Assembly (NCBI GenBank): GCA_905221605.1
Contig: CAJNDS010002828.1
Location: 1 to 62,500 of the forward strand
Length of the DNA stretch: 62,500 nucleotides
Direction: 5' to 3'
DNA from: Symbiodinium natans
Taxonomy: Eukaryota; Sar; Dinophyceae; Suessiales; Symbiodiniaceae
The position numbers and the translations under genes were made by a program. How positions within the stretch are numbered: the stretch's first letter is position 1; each line of letters opens with the position of its first letter. This document shows, one piece after another, positions 21,210 through 32,054 of the stretch. The notes below the pieces were generated by a model. It was not told where the DNA came from. It did no database searches and worked only from the letters and a program-made list of their open reading frames with translations.

Positions 21210-23249
21210 TATGCACTTTCCAAGATCCACTTCAAGATGACAATAACACTCGTTCGGCAAGAAGCTGCAAGATGTAGGGAGGCCCCATGTTTCTGGGGGT
21301 TCAGCGCGCCCCTGCTTGCCTTGAGAAAGAAGCAATTTGAAGCCAAGCGGCGAAAATATTTGAGCTAAATACATGCTGCTTGCCACCTAGTTTGCTTGCT
21401 TTCTGCATGTGCTTATCCACTGGGGTTTGCTTCTGTTCTGCCTTTCTACTTTCCTGCCGGATTGTTGTTTCTTCCTGTGCTCTTGCTTTCACTTCAGGTT
21501 CTCTGGCTTCTCGGCTCCCTGGCCTCTTGGCATTTTCCAGGTGGGCATGTTGGCCTTCTTGTGGAACAGGGAGGAGCGGGTATGAATATTGTGCACTGCT
21601 TGTCCAAGTAACGTTGCATCTCAGAACCACACCTACAAGCAAACAGCAGGAAAACAGACGCACTGCCCTCCTGGACACAGCCCTCCCCGACTCACTGCCC
21701 TCCCGACTCACCGCTCCCGGGACTCACCGACTCACCGCCTCGACGTTCTGCAGGCACTGCATCAGAGTTAGTTGGCAACATCCGACAAACCACTCCGCAA
21801 GTGTCCAGCTGAACTCAACAACGAGCAAGTGAACCTAGCACATCAATCACGGCACTGAAGGTCAATGTGGCCCCACATGTCCTGGTTCACCTCCGGGGGT
21901 GGCGGCTCTGGTGGAGTCGATGCACCCGGCTTCGCCTCTGCCGCTGCCCGGGCGTCAGGGGCAGGGCCTGGCGCGTTGCCCTGAACGCTCGGAGTGCTCG
22001 GAGCACTCGGAGACGAGCCGACTGCCTTCCTGAAGGCTCTCACTCAGTGGCAATGAAGCAAATGAAGCAAGTGGCAGAGTGTCAGTGAGGCAATGACGCA
22101 AGTCTGCACTTTCCGGTAAGGCTCGCACGCAGGGGCGGCTTCTTCAAAGGATGTCGGCTTTGGTAAAGAGACTGCTCGGTGGCTTTCTCGGAAGCAAAGG
22201 AAGTCATGTTCAGCAACCGTCTGGGCGAGCAAGCCGCGTGGCATGGCCTCGATTGCACACGAAAACTTGTGGCCAGTCACAACGCTAAGCCCTGCAAAGC
22301 CTCGTCGCAGCTGACACTCGAAATGCAGCGCCGAGGGCGCGCTCAACGTCTGGTCATCTAGTTTGCTCGAGCTTCGCCATTTGCGTAGGTTTGCACCTCT
22401 TTTTGCTATGCTGTCAAGTATGAGAGAAGCAGTGGTAAAGACATCACTAGTGAGCCTTTCGCGCAGCAACAATAATCAAAAAGGTCTGCCGGCAACTCTC
22501 GCGGTTTCCGTCAGACCGTGGGCTCAACAGCACCGCTCTGTTTGCGCGAGGGCCAAGAGCATGCGTACGGGTCTCGCACTATGAGCTATGGACTGACTGA
22601 TATGCCAGCTTGTGGACACCTTTCGTTTGAAACGTGCCGGAGCACACCTGGTGTGTGCATGGTTCCGCCTGTGCCTTCTTGATCTAAAGTCTAGACTCAG
22701 CGCGCTGAAACGTGAACCTTTTGGTTATTCCGTCTAACATTCTGAATCCGGCTTGCCTGCGCAGCCAAGAGCACACGACTACCTGTCAACTCAGGATTGA
22801 CGGCAGCCTTTTTCTTTCTGCGCTTCTTTCAGAACCTGCCGTGACACATTGACAGGTGGAGCCGCGCAACTTCAAAGCAATATCAGTGTCAGCAAAGCGA
22901 GCCGCAGCCTGAACGAGTTCAGGATTGTGAGTGCTCGCCAGGTCCTGCCCCTTGACTTTCGAGACCTCAACAGTATGCAGGCAGGCTACTCTGCACCTGG
23001 TGCCTCACCAATCGTCCGTCTGTGCATCCGACATCATACGCGGTCAATGACCTTGGCCGGCAGGTGTTGGCAGCCACTTTGCGCAATGATGCAATCAATC
23101 GACGAAACATCTCGCCAGGCAGCTTGTTGTTCTTGACCTCCGGCTCAGCACCATTCCTGACAGAAAAGATGCCGTCGAGACACATCCAACAATGAGTTGG
23201 AAGAACCTTTTCCCCATCAGCCACTTCACTAATCAAAGACTCCGAATAT

Positions 23250-24450
23250 AAAATTTACACTACTACCCTACACCAACAACAAATACATTTAATACTCATA
23301 GGCCAGATCCGACCCGACAACACTGGTGTTTCCCACATGGTTTCGCTTCTGCTCCATATGCAGTTAAACACCGCTAACATCCTCAATAGGTAAACTAGTC
23401 TCTTTTGTCCGGCTTCCTTGAAAGTCCGACTTTACTCTCATACTACCCATCGTTTTAACGTATTTCTTCTTGAAATCATCTTCTTTCTTCGGATTTCATG
23501 AGCATAACAGCCAATACAACAATGGCACAAGGAACGAACCCCTAGCAAAGCGAGACAACAAACTCACAGACATCCACAAACGACGGACACAACATATCCA
23601 ACAAATACACGAACAAATGAGAGCACAGCAACGTAAAGAAAAGTGCACATACCCTGGTGAAGCCCCACAACCAAACCAAATCTGGTTGGAATGAGATAAA
23701 AAAAGACACCTATATAATTTGCAAAGACTTGTCTGGCTATCTCATCAACGACGAGATGAATTGCCGAGACCCCACATGATCAGTCGAAGTGAATGACCGA
23801 GTGAGTGGGCCTGCTAGCGAGTGAGTCAAATGGCCCACAAATCTTTCTGCGGCCGACGAAGACATCATCGCCACTCTCTGTGAAGGGGTCTGAAATGGCG
23901 GGGAAAATTTTTGCCACCCTTAGGAAGACAGTGGCCCCAGGGCCCGGACACTCAGTGGGAACGAAATTTTGGGAAATCAAACAGGTGGTCACCCAACGAA
24001 AAGCTAAGACTCGGAACCGAACAAACAACTCCATCGACAAACTTTATCAGCGAGAAACCAACAGGTCTCGAACAACATGTCGAAAGCAATGCATGTGTCA
24101 GTGTTGTAGTGAGTCCTCGCTCAACCCACCACAAAAGCAATACTACAACGAGATTAACATGGAACTGTCTAAGGATCATAGATCGGTTTGTCTACTTTCA
24201 ATACAACCCCCGCATACCCAGAAAGAAGATGTCCGTCCTGCCAGCGTGCAATCATGTTCGAAAGGTGTTCACACATGCATTCAACAACGTCACAGCTAGA
24301 CGAAAGCACCAAAACATCAACCAGAAGATATTCGTGCGAGGGTCTGCGCGAAGCCTTACACTACCAGGTCGGATGGGTGGGATGTACATCTACGAGGGAA
24401 CCTTTCCCCAACTTGAGATGACAGAAACACAGTTGGGATATGGGTGAGCT
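23250..24450. other. second AT-richer island with plus-strand frames
   Basis: The composition again differs from the surroundings: A-rich on the plus strand with frequent AAC, ACA and CAA words. Plus frames at 23470-23694 (Gln/Lys/Asn/Arg-rich, ending in Trp-Leu-Glu), 23805-24299 and 23911-24447 have coherent charged composition, and the last contains a basic Arg/Lys/Asn-rich stretch. I recognise no polymerase, capsid, integrase or other diagnostic motif. An inserted element or foreign DNA is possible, and so is simple compositional drift. Confidence 0.4.
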
Positions 24451-24599
24451 ACACAGGTCTTGTTACAGGGAGGTAGTGGGGAGATGTAGGAATATAGGGG
24501 AGCATAGGGGCATTAGAGGAATTATCGTTCAACTGGGTGGCTGGTGGCATGACCCCAAGTCGGCAAGGGTCCCACTCACTCCGTTGAGCAGGTGCCCGG

Positions 24600-26950
24600 C
24601 CTGAGAAGAATCAATGCGCAGTCCAGGTTTCCAGCATACGTGGCCGCCTCAGAAACCATCTCAGAGTTGGGACGACAAGGACAGTAGGCTCAGCAGGTGC
24701 TCTCAACAGACATCCTTGTCGCTGAGCTGACATGTTCGAGATCCATGGCCCACGAAGTGGACACTTAAGCTGTGCACGTGGAGCGGAGTGTTGCCTTCCA
24801 TGTCCTTCCATGTACCATACTTTGACTTTGGCTCGTGAGGATTCGCAAGTGCGACATTGGCACGGTGTCTGCACTGGGCTTTCTTTCCACTTGCCAAACA
24901 CATAGATTCCAAATATATGTGCAGGACGGCAGACCGACCTGAGCATCCATGAGCTGCGGCGCAGTCTGAACGAACAACTGCGCCACCTACTTCGCAGCCA
25001 GCACCATCCGCACGCTCGAGCTGAACTGAACTCGCGCCCATCTCCGATCGGAATTCAGATGGCCTCCGTCTGCCCGGAACTACATGCCTCACAAGCACAC
25101 AAGCAGCAACAACTCAAAAGAGACCGCCTCCCAACAAGCCACCCGCTGCGCAAACCGCTCAACGCAACAAGTTGGCAAGCTCAGCTTCGTGCGAGGTGGA
25201 GCCCACTTTCACCGTGGGAGGTCAAAGCCTCAGCCACAGCAAGTTGCATTCATCCGTCGAGTCGCACACAGTGACAAGCAGTCGGGCAGGCACACAAAAG
25301 TCTGCTTTCATCTCCATGAGCAACTGGACCTTCAAGCAGAGAACTCTGAAGGAAGGAAAAATAATTTTAACACACCACGTCGCACCGGCACTCGTGGGCC
25401 ACTCTCGGGGGCAGACGCATCTTATGCAACCAGATGAACCTCAGAGTGGCGAAGTTTGGGTCTCATGATATTGCTGCCTCCCATTGTTGGCATTCTACTG
25501 GCTCAAGTCTCCTCTCAAGATTTCGCGCCCAGGTGGCCGAGGACAGATAAGGATGTGGCAAGCAAGGTGCATGGGAGACATTCCTTTCAAGTTGCGGACC
25601 TGATCGCGACAAGAACACATCGCACCCGCACATGCGAAGCACCCCTTGAGTCATCCGAGTCGAGCCATCAGCCTCGTGGTGGGCAGAGGCAGAGAGGAGG
25701 CACTCCAGGATCTGCCGCTTCACTGTGTCTCGGCCACCCTCCTGTCACAGGCCCCACTCTCCGTGCTATCGTCTGTCCAAGCAAGAACCTCGAGCCCTCG
25801 AATGATGGCATTTGCCACTTGGTGGGCAACCGAAATAAAACCGTAGCAAACGCGAACCACGGCCCGCCTTGGCCAACGCTAAATGCATCGCCCTGAGGGA
25901 ACTAAGGAGCAGTCAGAATCACCACTGCAGGAGCAAGTCGCCAGAGAGCTACATGAAAAACATGCTTGAGGACGGGCAGCAAGCTAAGGAAAGCACGTGT
26001 TTGCCTGAACATCCAGCAAGTTCGGGTCAGCGCCAAAAAGGCAAAGAACCTGGAAACAGGCATACTGACAACCACAATTCAGGCGGCATGCCGACACGTT
26101 TGCTCTGCGATAGGAAGCTCGCCTCTACGAGTTCAGGAAGCTGATTCTCGCATGCAAAGTGGAGCGCAGACTTGCCCGCCAGGGTCTGGCAGTCGATGTT
26201 CGCTCCTGAGCTTTCAATGCAACAGCTGCCCATTCTGAGGGGCTCCGGAACTACTGAGGACGGCTCCATATTCTAGGAGAAGGTTAGCGATCCCTCGCCA
26301 ATTGCTTTTTCTCAGGCACACCTTAAACCATCAGGGCTTTGGAAGCATTTGGCATTCAACAAACGTCACACAAGTCACACAGCAGGATCAACAGGGCAGC
26401 ACCTTTAGAGCTTCACAGCCAATCCAGCAGCTTCTCGCGCAAGGCTGTAAGTTCTTGGCATAGTGCAGCGGTGCCGCTCCAATGTAATTCACCGTGTTGG
26501 GGTTGGCCTAGGGCGGCTCAACACTCCCCGGCTTCCTTGCCTAGTCTAGTGAGGTGCGTACTACAAATGTTCTGGGTCTCCCGGCCATGTGCTCCAAGAG
26601 GCACGACACCGTCGCAACTTCGTTCCTCGGCGCCTGTGCTCGAAACGGTAGGAGATTCTCTGCTTCCGACCTGGGGGGGGTGTTCTGCGAACGGTGCCTC
26701 CACGGCCACATGCAAAGGAGTGTTTCCTTCGATGTCAACCTTCAGTCAGCATCTCCTATGCACGACACACAGTTCTAAGCACACGCCCAGCGCACCTCAT
26801 CCACTGATGCACCTGCACTGCAAGATGGCAACACCATGCAACACCTAGACTCCGATTACTAGATGTGTGCTGTCTGCTAGAACTGGCATGGCCTCCATTG
26901 AGGATCGCATGCTCAATGCCCGATCTGTCTCCCTGCACAAGTTTGCACTG
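24600..26950 (-). CDS. ankyrin-repeat protein, multi-exon
   Basis: Ankyrin signatures on the minus strand, scattered over several frames as exons. In reading order: about 26935-26860 (GDRSGIEHAILNGGHA), 26736-26680 (DIEGNTPLHVAVEAPFAEH), about 26620-26580 (VATVSCLLEHMAG), 26498-26457 (NTVNYIGAAPLHYA), 26291-26218 (IANLLLEYGAVLSSSGAPQN), 26210-26143 (SGANIDCQTLAGKSALHFA), about 25720-25640 (KRQILECLLSASAHHEADGS), about 25235-25194 (TSHGESGLHLA) and about 24815-24770 (DMEGNTPLHVHS). The TPLH/ALHFA turn followed by a helix with LLL is the ankyrin hallmark. Ankyrin repeats bind other proteins, and no catalytic domain is visible to indicate a specific role. Exon ends, the start and the stop are not resolved. 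Confidence 0.65.
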
Positions 26951-27377
26951 CACCAAGAAGTACCAGGCTATGGCAGGAATTGCCTTGCGTTCCACTGGTT
27001 AGCAACTTGTCGATCAGTCAAGATGCTCTTTTGACGAAAACTGCCATATCGATATGGCGCTTTGGATGTTGCCGCTTCAAGTGAATTAGCGGCTGCAGGC
27101 TGCTAGAACAGCTTCTTGAAGTATTGATTGGCATTCAGTCTGCTGCTCAGCAGACGCAATGCAGTGAAGGATTAAACAGTAAATCCGTCACGTCAGACGC
27201 TACGCTTGCTCACCGATGTACTTTGTACAAAGTGGACGGCGCACAACCGATCTGTCATGGATCGTCATGGAAAATCATCATTGGTTCGCAAGGCCAATGT
27301 CACCAAAGGCCGGTTCTCTGCAGGGTCCTTAGCAGATGAACTTGTGAACAATTATTGAGCTGTGGCTGACATGCCTC

Positions 27378-29690
27378 TCAACTGCCGATGAGTGTCTTTT
27401 GAGCTCCCTCATAAGCTCCAAAGAAGATGAAGCCTCCGATTGTGATCCAACTAACGCGAGGCCCGATTCCCCTGAAGAGTCCTGGCACGAAGGTCAAAGA
27501 AGTACACGGAACAAGTACAGCCAGCCCTCAGTGCTCATCTGCATCCGCTGAGTGCTGCAAGGATTGCAGCCGACGTCCTTGGATACCTTCTTCTGCCGCG
27601 ATGACTCTGACAGTCTGGATGGTGCCATCGTACTTTCGGGCCACCTAAACAAACATCTGACAGCATGGGTGACGAGGACAACGTGGAAGACACCACAGGC
27701 TTCCTCTGTGTGTGTGTGTGTGCGTGTGTGAGAAAGAGAATGGGTGGCCTTTGAGCCCAGCAAGGGAGCAACATAGATGTCGCCGACGCACTGAGTGCCC
27801 AGCACCCTCTTCCACCTTCTCTAACATGATACGGGTCTTGGCCACGTCCAGGGGCGTGGTGGTGCCTGAGCTGAGCATGAAGGACAACTGCCGCGCTTTC
27901 AAGCAGTACCGCCAGCATGGCATTGCGGTATGACTCGGCATGCCCTCATGTACAACCACGCAGTGGCAAAGAAGAAGTTGCAACCTTCAATCTCAAATCT
28001 GATACAAGGCAAACTACTCTTGCTATCTCTTGCTGCTTCGATTCCGGTCATTTAACTTTCCTGGCAGGCGACCACCAGCTATGCCACCGGCCAGCGAGCC
28101 GCAGGCCGCGCCTGATTTTGAGGCAACCGAGCTGCATGTGCAGTGGCTCTTTGGTGATCCTCATTTGCATGGCCTTGAATTGCAGTTGTCTCGCTGCCTT
28201 GTCGCTCAGCTATGATTTTCTTGAACCTCCACGGGAGCTTGACTTTCTCGCTGAGCAAATGCTTGCAGGCTGTAGCACGGTAGGCATTGCAGCCCATGGA
28301 CCTCTCGTAAAGAGGAAACTGGATAAACGAGAAGGGGATTTCTCGCATGACCTTGGCGGAGAGCCGTCAATTGGGAGGCAGCACGGCTGAGCACTGCCCG
28401 GTACCACCAAGTCAGTTGTAAGGAAAAGCTGGGAGGGCCAACCATAGTCCCATAGCCTACGTAGAAGGCTCCAAGGCCTCCTGTCCTATAGATGGACGCA
28501 ATGGCTTCCGTCATTCTCCTTAAAGCAGAATTTTCCAACATGTGTGACTCTGCGGTCATGTCCATGTCCGATGCGGCACTGGTCTGGTACGCACAAGCCG
28601 GATTCCACCCAGACTCGTGTACCTGCCGACCTGCATGTTCTGGGTGATGTTAGCCGTTGGCACCTAAGCTGCAATCTGGCAGCTGTGCTCCTCTTGTGTG
28701 AATTTTGGCCACCGCTCAAGTGTTTCGAGTTGTTTCCAATCCAAACGAGCTGGGTTTACAACCTAGGCGGTCTCGGGGCATCGGCCAGCCAACATGCGCT
28801 CGCCTAGACTCTAGACCAGTCCTTCTTCGGGGCAGGCCAATCGGACAACAGGGACACCCAGGGCCCAGGGCACCAAAGACAAGAGCACCATACAAGAGGA
28901 TACGTGCAAAATCAAAGATACATGAGTAGAACATCGAACTCGAGCAAACCTAAAGACGGGGCCAAGAAGACTAGACACAGCGTTGGGCTCGAATGAAGAC
29001 GCTACACTGTGCTCATGGCTGACTGCAGCAAAACTACCCTGACCAGACAAGCCATTGCCTCCCCGCAGGAGGACGCTCCTGCGTGCTGAGTCCAGTGTTC
29101 CTGCACACAGTTTGCCGCTTCTCATGCCGAACACACTGCGTCCGCCAAATCGCCAAGTAAGTCTCGTGTCAACACTGGGCTACTGGGACCTGATTCCCCG
29201 AGAAGTTCTTGGACACCTGCGGCACATCTTCACCATCAAACTTTCCGTCAGAAAACAACCCTCTTGACTGGGCAACTCTGCATGTCTACAGAGCCCTCTG
29301 CAACGAAACAAGTATTTGGCACGCAGCTCAGTATTTGCAAGCTGGCCTGTGTAAACAAAGCCTGGTAGCAGTGTCAGGAGCTGAGAAGGATGGCCTGGCC
29401 TTTTTCATGGTCTCGTACGTCGAAAAGAACATGGCCGCACCGGGCGCGGAGCCAATTGCAGCTGAGAGAATACCTTTGTAGGCTCCACGGAAGCCTCCTG
29501 GCAAGCTCACAAAGCTCAAAGCGAAGTCCTGACAATGTCCTACATGCGCAGCCAGGCCTGAAGCCCAGAATCCCTTTTCGGATTGCAGCCGCGTCCGGAA
29601 GGTGTCAAGCGGGTGCAAAGCACAGTCCACGGTCGTACCAGCTATTCCTCCGGCAATCAATGCCTCGGATGTTGACAACTTCACGGTTGA
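27378..29690 (-). CDS. mitochondrial S-adenosylmethionine carrier (SLC25A26 type)
   Basis: This is a three-repeat mitochondrial carrier that exchanges cytosolic S-adenosylmethionine for S-adenosylhomocysteine across the inner membrane. Exons: about 29690-29558 ([20 protein letters not shown] then RTRLQS), 29497 to about 29390 ([20 protein letters not shown]), [one exon not found], 28663-28623 ([13 protein letters not shown]), 28518-28443 ([13 protein letters not shown]), 28351-28302 ([16 protein letters not shown]), 28250-28195 ([10 protein letters not shown]), 28111-28076 ([11 protein letters not shown]), 27865-27816 ([16 protein letters not shown]), 27644-27578 (AEEGIQG) and 27481-27378 ([20 protein letters not shown], stop). 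REIPFS-QFPL and GGFIF-GAY are specific to the SAM-carrier branch. Carrier signatures 1 (PLDTFR) and 3 (PLDVAK) are intact, while signature 2 is altered (PTANITQ). Introns are GC-AG (29498-29557, 28112-28194) or GT-AG, and the last can be read as GA-AG. The N-terminal start is not resolved. Confidence 0.88.
27703..27730 (+). repeat. (TG)n microsatellite in a carrier-gene intron
   Basis: A short TG/CG dinucleotide run inside the 171-nt GT-AG intron 27645-27815 of the SAM-carrier gene. It is non-coding. Confidence 0.8.
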
Positions 29691-29699
29691 AGAGCAAGG

Positions 29700-32050
29700 T
29701 CTGACATAGCACTGCCGGGCCAGGTTGCAAGCGTGAAGGGAACACCATCATCTTCCGCCATGCTGCAGTCACAGTGGCCAAAACTACGGCACGACCGGCG
29801 TGAGCCCCAAAACTCAGCAGTTGTGCGAGACAAATGGCAGCGGACACATTCGAAGACTGCATGCACCTGCAATGAACATGGGCTGGATCCTAGCCTTTCC
29901 CCCAAACCCCAAGCCCATTCAAAGCTGCAGCACCTGCCTTTCTGCACAGAGGAATGAGCACCAGCCGGCTTGCAGTCGCCGGACGCGGTGGCGCGATCAC
30001 GGGCGCCTTAGATTCTCCATCACCGTGCTTCAGCACGGATTTTAAAGAAGCTGCCCGGCCCGACCCAAGAAGTTGTAAGTGCCCGGCAGGTGCAAAGCCG
30101 TGCTCAGCAAATGTAGCTTCCTGTTTATTGGCGCCAGACATGGTCGGACTGGTCGCAACTCGCCAGGTGGCGGCACCAACAACCATGGCTTTAAAGCAGA
30201 ATTCAGGTCTTGCATTCTGCGTGCTTGAATAGCCTCGTCAGGGTGAGCCGTGTGCTTTGAAAAGAACCTCAGCTCGAGTTCATCTACGACTACTGACTAC
30301 TTAGACTCGACTGCTGCCCTTGTTGCCCAGCTCGTTGTCCATTTTTTTTGAGGAGGGACTGCAGTGCGATTTGCCCTCACAAGCGCCCGGCGAAGCCTCT
30401 GACCGAGCACTACTGGCTGACACCAGAAGCAAGCTGCACGTGTCGCAGCCACACTACCGGCACAACTTGAAACGTGACCACCTTCTGATTGCTTTGGTAT
30501 ATCTGACGACTGCACTCATAAAGCTCAGTTTCACGACTTATACACTCTTCTTCACTGATGAGGAACTGAAAGGAAAGCCAGCATCCCACCATTTAAAGGT
30601 ACTTAACGCAAATCTCTACTGCATCACTTCAAGCACCACCAGCTCGTTGTCAATAAAACGAAAAACTTGTTAGCCGAGCAGCTCTGACCCGGCGCAGTCC
30701 TCTGGTGGCGGTGGAGGTGGGGGCGGAGGCGGCGGCTCCATTGTGCCTTCTTTAAGGGGCTCATACTAACTCATACATACTCATACTACATCTTCTGTCA
30801 CTCCAATGGCTCTTTCCCGCACGTCGCTCAGTGCCCGGCCCGTCGTTCCACCGTCGGCTCATGTCATGTCGTGAGCCGAAACAGCTTCACGAGGCCACCG
30901 GATGGAGCACACGCAGTCATAGATTGCGAGAAACTTCTCATACGGCACAGCACAACACGGCACAGTGCAGAATATTCGTTGCATTACCTTACATTACCTT
31001 AAATACAAACATGCCTACATGAGTCAAAACTTTATCGGGCTTATGCCTGCACATGAAAAGGGAAAAGGCTGCACCCTAGGGCCTAGGGCATTAAACTGTG
31101 CAGGCAGAAGGCCGCCAACTGCTTTTAGTTCACAAACTTTGTGGTCCAAGATGTGCACAAATGGTTTCACTGTTAGAGGACGATGGGCCAGCAGCATCGC
31201 TTCATACAGTACTGAATGTCAAGCAAACATGTTCCCGAAATACTTCTGCAGCCTGCAGTATTCACCACACATGCACGCTTAACTGGTTGGTGTGCGAAGA
31301 TGACGTAAGTTTACAGGGGCATGCCGCACACAAATCTGTCCAAGCAATTCAGGACGCACGTTGGTGGAACCAGATGCAGGAAACGCCAAGAAGTCAGCGG
31401 GCATCACATTCAGCGGAACATGCACTCGAGCTTGGCAGCATTGACTTCAACTAGAACGAACAGTTGCAATTTGCAACGTCTGTGTTGCACAGGCTTTGCC
31501 TCGTCGAGTTCTTGCGGCTCACATCAGCACACAGTCGCTGACCGACATGTGTACTTCACGCACCCTGCATGTGGAGGTTTAGGTGGGCCGTGGCTCAGGT
31601 CGGGTCAGAGACCTTGCGTGTGGTCGTTGGTGAAGAATGGACCTGGCATTGAAGCACGAATGCAGCACACAGAAGCTAGCCTCCTCCCTCCTGCGCTCAT
31701 GTACTAAGCCCTCAGTTGTTGAAGGCTTTTCTTCTCCTTCTTCTGCTTCTGTTTCTTCTTCTTCTGCTTCTTCTCCTACTTCTTCTTCTTCTTCTTCTTT
31801 GGCTGATTTCTTCCTATTTTCCAATGAGCATCACGCCGGCGGCTTAATTGACATGCCTACCCTGCTTAGAGGGCAGCGAGAAAGTCAAGACGTCAGACAG
31901 CCCATTGGCTGTCCAGAGCACGTGTGCACTCGCCCAAGAAATGTTGGCCTGGAGACGGCCGAGGCGATGGTCGCGAAAGATGAGAGACATTTTGAGATAC
32001 TGTACATCCTGTCCAGAAAGCCAATTGGCCTGGCTATCGACGCCATGTTT
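29700..32050. other. intergenic or unresolved region
   Basis: Between the SAM carrier and the methyltransferase I find no recognisable gene. Short frames on both strands lack motifs. A (GGT/GGA/GGC)-type G-rich run lies at about 30703-30735, and a CTT-rich microsatellite at 31735-31800 gives an apparent acidic Glu-rich frame on the minus strand (31579-31824) that I regard as a repeat product. Some 5' exons of the carrier or 3' sequence of the methyltransferase may lie here. Confidence 0.4.
31735..31800 (+). repeat. CTT-rich microsatellite
   Basis: TTCTTCTGCTTCT-type imperfect trinucleotide repeat. On the minus strand it reads as poly-Glu with Ala/Val. Low-complexity acidic tails do occur in real proteins, but there is no flanking domain to support one here. 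Confidence 0.85.
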
Positions 32051-32054
32051 CCAA

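Larger units (their letters stand above)
18975..23250. other. mostly non-coding, microsatellites and weak exon candidates
   Basis: Between the 5' end of the beta-galactosidase gene and the second AT-rich island I find no gene I can name. Minus-strand stretches with protein-like composition are 21843-22043 (Pro/Ala-rich, ending HIDLQCRD), about 22100-22472 and about 22967-23236 (contains GIFSVRNGAEPEVKNNKLPG). They could be exons of one minus-strand gene, but there is no recognisable domain and no consistent splice chain. The rest is simple repeats and ordinary non-coding sequence. Confidence 0.35.

Noticed and set aside
31579-31824. Acidic Glu-rich minus frame.
   Set aside because: Produced by the CTT-rich microsatellite, with no domain beside it.
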